Of a DNA stretch of 7,830 nucleotides, positions 5,567-7,830 are shown in pieces; the first letter of the stretch is position 1, and each line of letters opens with the position of its first letter. Source of the stretch: Clostridiales bacterium (lineage in GTDB: Bacteria > Bacillota > Clostridia > WRLR01); NCBI GenBank assembly GCA_031287655.1, contig JAITSR010000199.1, forward strand, positions 1-7,830, written 5' to 3'. Made by a program: the position numbers and the translations under genes. The notes below the pieces were generated by a model. That model had not been told where the DNA came from. It saw only the letters and a list, made by a program, of their open reading frames with translations, and searched no databases.

Positions 5567-6805
5567 GTGGGAGAGTTGGTTGTTGCGATTGACATAGGGA
5601 CGTCAAAGGTGTGCGTGTTGTGCGGGCAGCTCAACAAGGCGGGTCAGGTGGAAACGCTCGCCAAAGGCGTCGCGCCTTGTCTCGGGGTCAGGAAGGGCTT
5701 GATCGTCGACATTGAGAGCGTTGCGCGCGCGATTACGGACGTGCTGCGGCAGATCGAGGCGTCCGCCGGGATCAAGATCGGCTCGGCGTACATCAACGTG
5801 ATGGGTCTGCATGTCGACGTCTTTACAAACCGCAGCGCGGTCGCCGTCTCCGGCGACAACCGGGAAATCCAGAAAAACGACGTCGAAAAGCTCATGACCG
5901 CGGTCCGCAGCGTCGAGGTGCCGGAGGACGCGCAGATCATCGACGTGATCCCGAGGCAGTTCATCATCGACGGCTACGGCGGGATCGCGGAGCCGATCGG
6001 CATGGTCGGCGTAAACGTGGAGCTGGAGGCGGACATCGTGACGGGCAAGTTCACGTCGATCTCGAACATCATCAAGTGCATCGAGAGCGCGGGGATCAAA
6101 ATCGACGGGCTCGTGATCTCGGGGCAGGCGCTGAGCGAGATGATCCTGTCGCCCGAGGAAATGGAGATGGGCGTGATTTTGATCGACGTCGGCGCGAGCG
6201 TTACGGACGTCTCCGTGTTTAAAAACGGGCGGCTGTTTTTCTATGAGTCCGTACTCGTCGGCGGCGACCATATCTCGAACGACATCTCGATCGGCATGAA
6301 AATCCCATACGCGGACGCGGACAAGATCAAAAAGGACTACGGGCTCGCGCTGTCCTCCCTGATCCAAAAAGATCAGGAACTGTACGTGAACGACATCAAC
6401 GACAACACGCGAAAGAGAGTCGTGATCTCCGAGATCATCGAGGTGATCGAGGCGCGCGTCTATGAGATTATGACGCTTTGCAGGGACCTTTTGAACGACA
6501 ACCGGATCGAGTTTGACTTCGGGGCGGGCGTCGTGCTGACGGGCGGCGGCATCTCCTATTTTGACGGCAACAAGCAGATCGCGAACGAGGTGTTCCGGCT
6601 GCCTGTCCGCGTCTATCCCGCGCGGGCCTACAGCAGCCAGAAAATCGAGTCGATCCTCGCGGAGGGCATAGTAAAGCATGTCGCGCGCATGGGGAAGGGC
6701 AAGCCGCCCTACGGCAGCGACGTCCAGATGCTAAAAAACAGAGAGCCCGCGATCGGCATCTCGCTCTTTCGCCGCGCGATCGAACTTTTAAAGCGGATTT
6801 TTTAG
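5567..6805 (+). CDS. ftsA: Cell division protein FtsA
   Basis: FtsA is an actin-like ATPase that binds FtsZ and anchors it to the cytoplasmic membrane. The 412-residue protein has the actin-fold nucleotide motifs in order: phosphate 1 AIDIGTSKV (7-15), phosphate 2 LIDVGASVTDVSVF (205-218) and the adenosine motif VVLTGGGISYFDG (322-334). The FtsA-specific 1C/SHS2 region lies at about 80-160, including VMGLHVDVFTNRSAVAVSG and VIPRQFIIDGYGGIAEPIGMVG. The C-terminal ISLFRRAIELLKRIF is a typical amphipathic membrane-targeting helix, joined by a short linker of about 25 residues. The start is GTG with a strong ribosome binding site. The length is normal and nothing is missing. It sits between ftsQ and ftsZ, as in most bacteria with a division cluster, but with its own probable promoter. 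Confidence 0.98.
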   Translation: MGELVVAIDIGTSKVCVLCGQLNKAGQVETLAKGVAPCLGVRKGLIVDIESVARAITDVLRQIEASAGIKIGSAYINVMGLHVDVFTNRSAVAVSGDNREIQKNDVEKLMTAVRSVEVPEDAQIIDVIPRQFIIDGYGGIAEPIGMVGVNVELEADIVTGKFTSISNIIKCIESAGIKIDGLVISGQALSEMILSPEEMEMGVILIDVGASVTDVSVFKNGRLFFYESVLVGGDHISNDISIGMKIPYADADKIKKDYGLALSSLIQKDQELYVNDINDNTRKRVVISEIIEVIEARVYEIMTLCRDLLNDNRIEFDFGAGVVLTGGGISYFDGNKQIANEVFRLPVRVYPARAYSSQKIESILAEGIVKHVARMGKGKPPYGSDVQMLKNREPAIGISLFRRAIELLKRIF

Positions 6806-6855
6806 AGGATAATGGATAGATGACGGCGATGATACACGCGTCCGGCAGAAAACGC

Positions 6856-6884
6856 TTGCTTAAATGCACGATGTAATATATATT
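6856..6884 (+). promoter_or_regulatory. Sigma-A-type promoter for ftsZ
   Basis: TTGCTT (6856-6861), a 17-base spacer and TATATT (6879-6884) lie in a distinctly AT-rich island (about 6870-6900). Transcription would start near 6891, about 50 bases before the ftsZ start. The -35 box is imperfect. No terminator separates ftsA from ftsZ, so read-through from ftsA is also expected. Confidence 0.55.
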
Positions 6885-6926
6885 TATATGGATCCCTTTT
6901 GGGTTTGGCGTCTACATACGAAAAAT

Positions 6927-6933
6927 AAGGGGG
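6927..6933 (+). promoter_or_regulatory. Ribosome binding site for ftsZ (TTG start)
   Basis: AAGGGGG lies 7 bases before TTG 6941. There is no in-frame ATG near the conserved N terminus, and translation from this TTG gives MLELDLEKNDFAQIKVIG, which matches the usual FtsZ start. Confidence 0.85.
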
Positions 6934-6940
6934 CTTTCAA

Positions 6941-7830
6941 TTGCTTGAGCTAGATTTGGAAAAGAATGATTTTGCCCAAATAAAAGTCATCGGCGTCGGC
7001 GGGGGCGGCAACAACGCCGTGAACCGAATGGTTGACTTCGGTCTGCGCGGCGTGGAGTTTATCTCCCTCAACACGGACAAGCAGGCGCTCCTCGCATCCA
7101 AAGCGACGACAAAGATCCAGCTTGGGGACAAGCTGACAAAGGGTCTTGGAGCGGGCGGGAACCCCGAGATCGGTGAGAAGGCGGCAAACGAGAGCATCGA
7201 CGACGTCGCGCAGGCGATCAAAGGCGCGGACATGGTGTTCATCACGGCGGGCATGGGCGGCGGCACCGGCACGGGCGCGGCGCCGATTGTCGCGACGGTC
7301 GCAAAGGAGATGGGCGTGCTGACCGTGGCCGTGATCACAAAGCCTTTTACGTTCGAGGGCCTAAAGCGCATGAAGAACGCCGAGAGGGGTATCCAAAACC
7401 TGAAAGAGGCTGTTGACACGCTCCTTGTGATCCCGAACGACAAGCTGATTATGCTCGACGACAAGAAGATTTCGCTGATCGAGGCGTTCAACAAGGCCGA
7501 CGACGTGCTGCGGCAGGGCATACAGGGCATTTCCGACCTGATCGCGGTGCCGGGCCTGATCAACCTCGACTTTGCGGACGTCAAAACGATCATGGCGAAC
7601 ACGGGTATCGCACATATGGGCGTCGGGCGCGCGTCCGGCGACAATAAGGCCGAGAACGCGGCAAAGCAGGCGATCAACAGCCCGCTGCTCGAAACCTCGA
7701 TCGACGGCGCGATGGGCGTGCTGTTCAATATCACGGGCGGCATGGACCTTGGGCTGTTCGACATCTATAAGGCGTCCGAGTTTATCCAGAAGGCCGCGGA
7801 CCCGCAGGCCAACATCATCTTCGGCGCGTC
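6941..7830 (+). CDS. ftsZ: Cell division protein FtsZ (3' end cut by window)
   Basis: FtsZ is the tubulin-like GTPase that polymerises into the cytokinetic ring. The window holds the first 296 codons of what is usually a protein of 350-400 residues. The GTPase domain is complete: IKVIGVGGGGNNAVNRM (14-30), NTDKQAL (44-50), the tubulin signature GGGTGTGAAP (106-115), and the PFTFEG loop (135-140). The T7 synergy loop NLDFADVKTIM (208-218) carries the acidic residues (Asp210, Asp213) that complete the active site of the neighbouring subunit. The C-terminal domain has started (ITGGMDLGLFDIYKASEFI). The variable linker and the C-terminal FtsA-binding peptide lie beyond the window. The start is TTG, chosen from the ribosome binding site and N-terminal similarity to Bacillus FtsZ. 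The frame is intact throughout. Confidence 0.98.
   Translation, partial: MLELDLEKNDFAQIKVIGVGGGGNNAVNRMVDFGLRGVEFISLNTDKQALLASKATTKIQLGDKLTKGLGAGGNPEIGEKAANESIDDVAQAIKGADMVFITAGMGGGTGTGAAPIVATVAKEMGVLTVAVITKPFTFEGLKRMKNAERGIQNLKEAVDTLLVIPNDKLIMLDDKKISLIEAFNKADDVLRQGIQGISDLIAVPGLINLDFADVKTIMANTGIAHMGVGRASGDNKAENAAKQAINSPLLETSIDGAMGVLFNITGGMDLGLFDIYKASEFIQKAADPQANIIFGA

Noticed and set aside
5550..5597. Fifteen-codon frame overlapping the ftsA start in another frame
   Set aside because: It has no ribosome binding site of its own, and the GGAGGT inside it is correctly spaced for ftsA.
5603..6679. Minus-strand 358-codon frame opposite ftsA
   Set aside because: It lies entirely within ftsA. Its His/Asp/Arg-rich translation is the typical antisense shadow of GC-rich codons.
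6829..6876. Fifteen-codon frame in the ftsA-ftsZ gap as a leader peptide
   Set aside because: No ribosome binding site at proper distance, and the predicted ftsZ promoter lies inside and after it, so it would not be on that transcript.

Overview
The window is a stretch of core chromosome from a GC-rich bacterium, most likely a member of the Clostridia/Firmicutes. The evidence is a YmdB-type metallophosphoesterase, a short DivIB-style FtsQ, an FtsA and FtsZ of Firmicute character (FtsZ begins MLELDLEKNDFAQIKVIG, close to the Bacillus/Clostridium form), strong AGGAGG-like ribosome binding sites and frequent TTG/GTG starts. All recognisable genes are on the + strand. No phage, transposase, CRISPR array, tRNA or rRNA is visible.

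Region by region: (1) 1-315 has no convincing gene. It holds several strong GC hairpins (about 29-136), an AT-rich stretch, and an intrinsic terminator at 230-277. The loop of that terminator carries nine bases complementary to positions 50-58. (2) 316-4459 is a compact four-gene run: ymdB, an orphan oligopeptide/dipeptide-type ABC solute-binding lipoprotein, lspA (signal peptidase II) and an RluD-type 23S rRNA pseudouridine synthase. These genes overlap by 11 and 20 bases at two junctions, and the lspA ribosome binding site lies on the stop of the gene before it, so they look like one translationally coupled transcript. (3) 4456-7830 is the division part: ftsQ/divIB, ftsA and ftsZ (cut by the window end). 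Each has its own plausible sigma-A promoter with a 17-base spacer just upstream, the best being an extended -10 promoter that starts inside the rluD stop codon.

How the genes fit together: LspA cleaves the signal peptide of diacylated prolipoproteins, and the gene before it encodes one. RluD modifies 23S rRNA. FtsQ/DivIB is the membrane-anchored divisome linker, FtsA tethers FtsZ filaments to the membrane through its C-terminal helix, and FtsZ is the division tubulin. The mur/mraY/ftsW genes that often precede ftsQ are absent here, so this is a reduced or rearranged division cluster.

Most of the window is ordinary housekeeping DNA. The unusual points are the structured leader and terminator upstream of ymdB, and low-complexity repeat-built insertions in otherwise conserved proteins (a Ser/Asp/Pro insert in the binding protein and an Ala-rich insert in RluD). 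I did not find a clear new system; the leader element is the best candidate for something undescribed.
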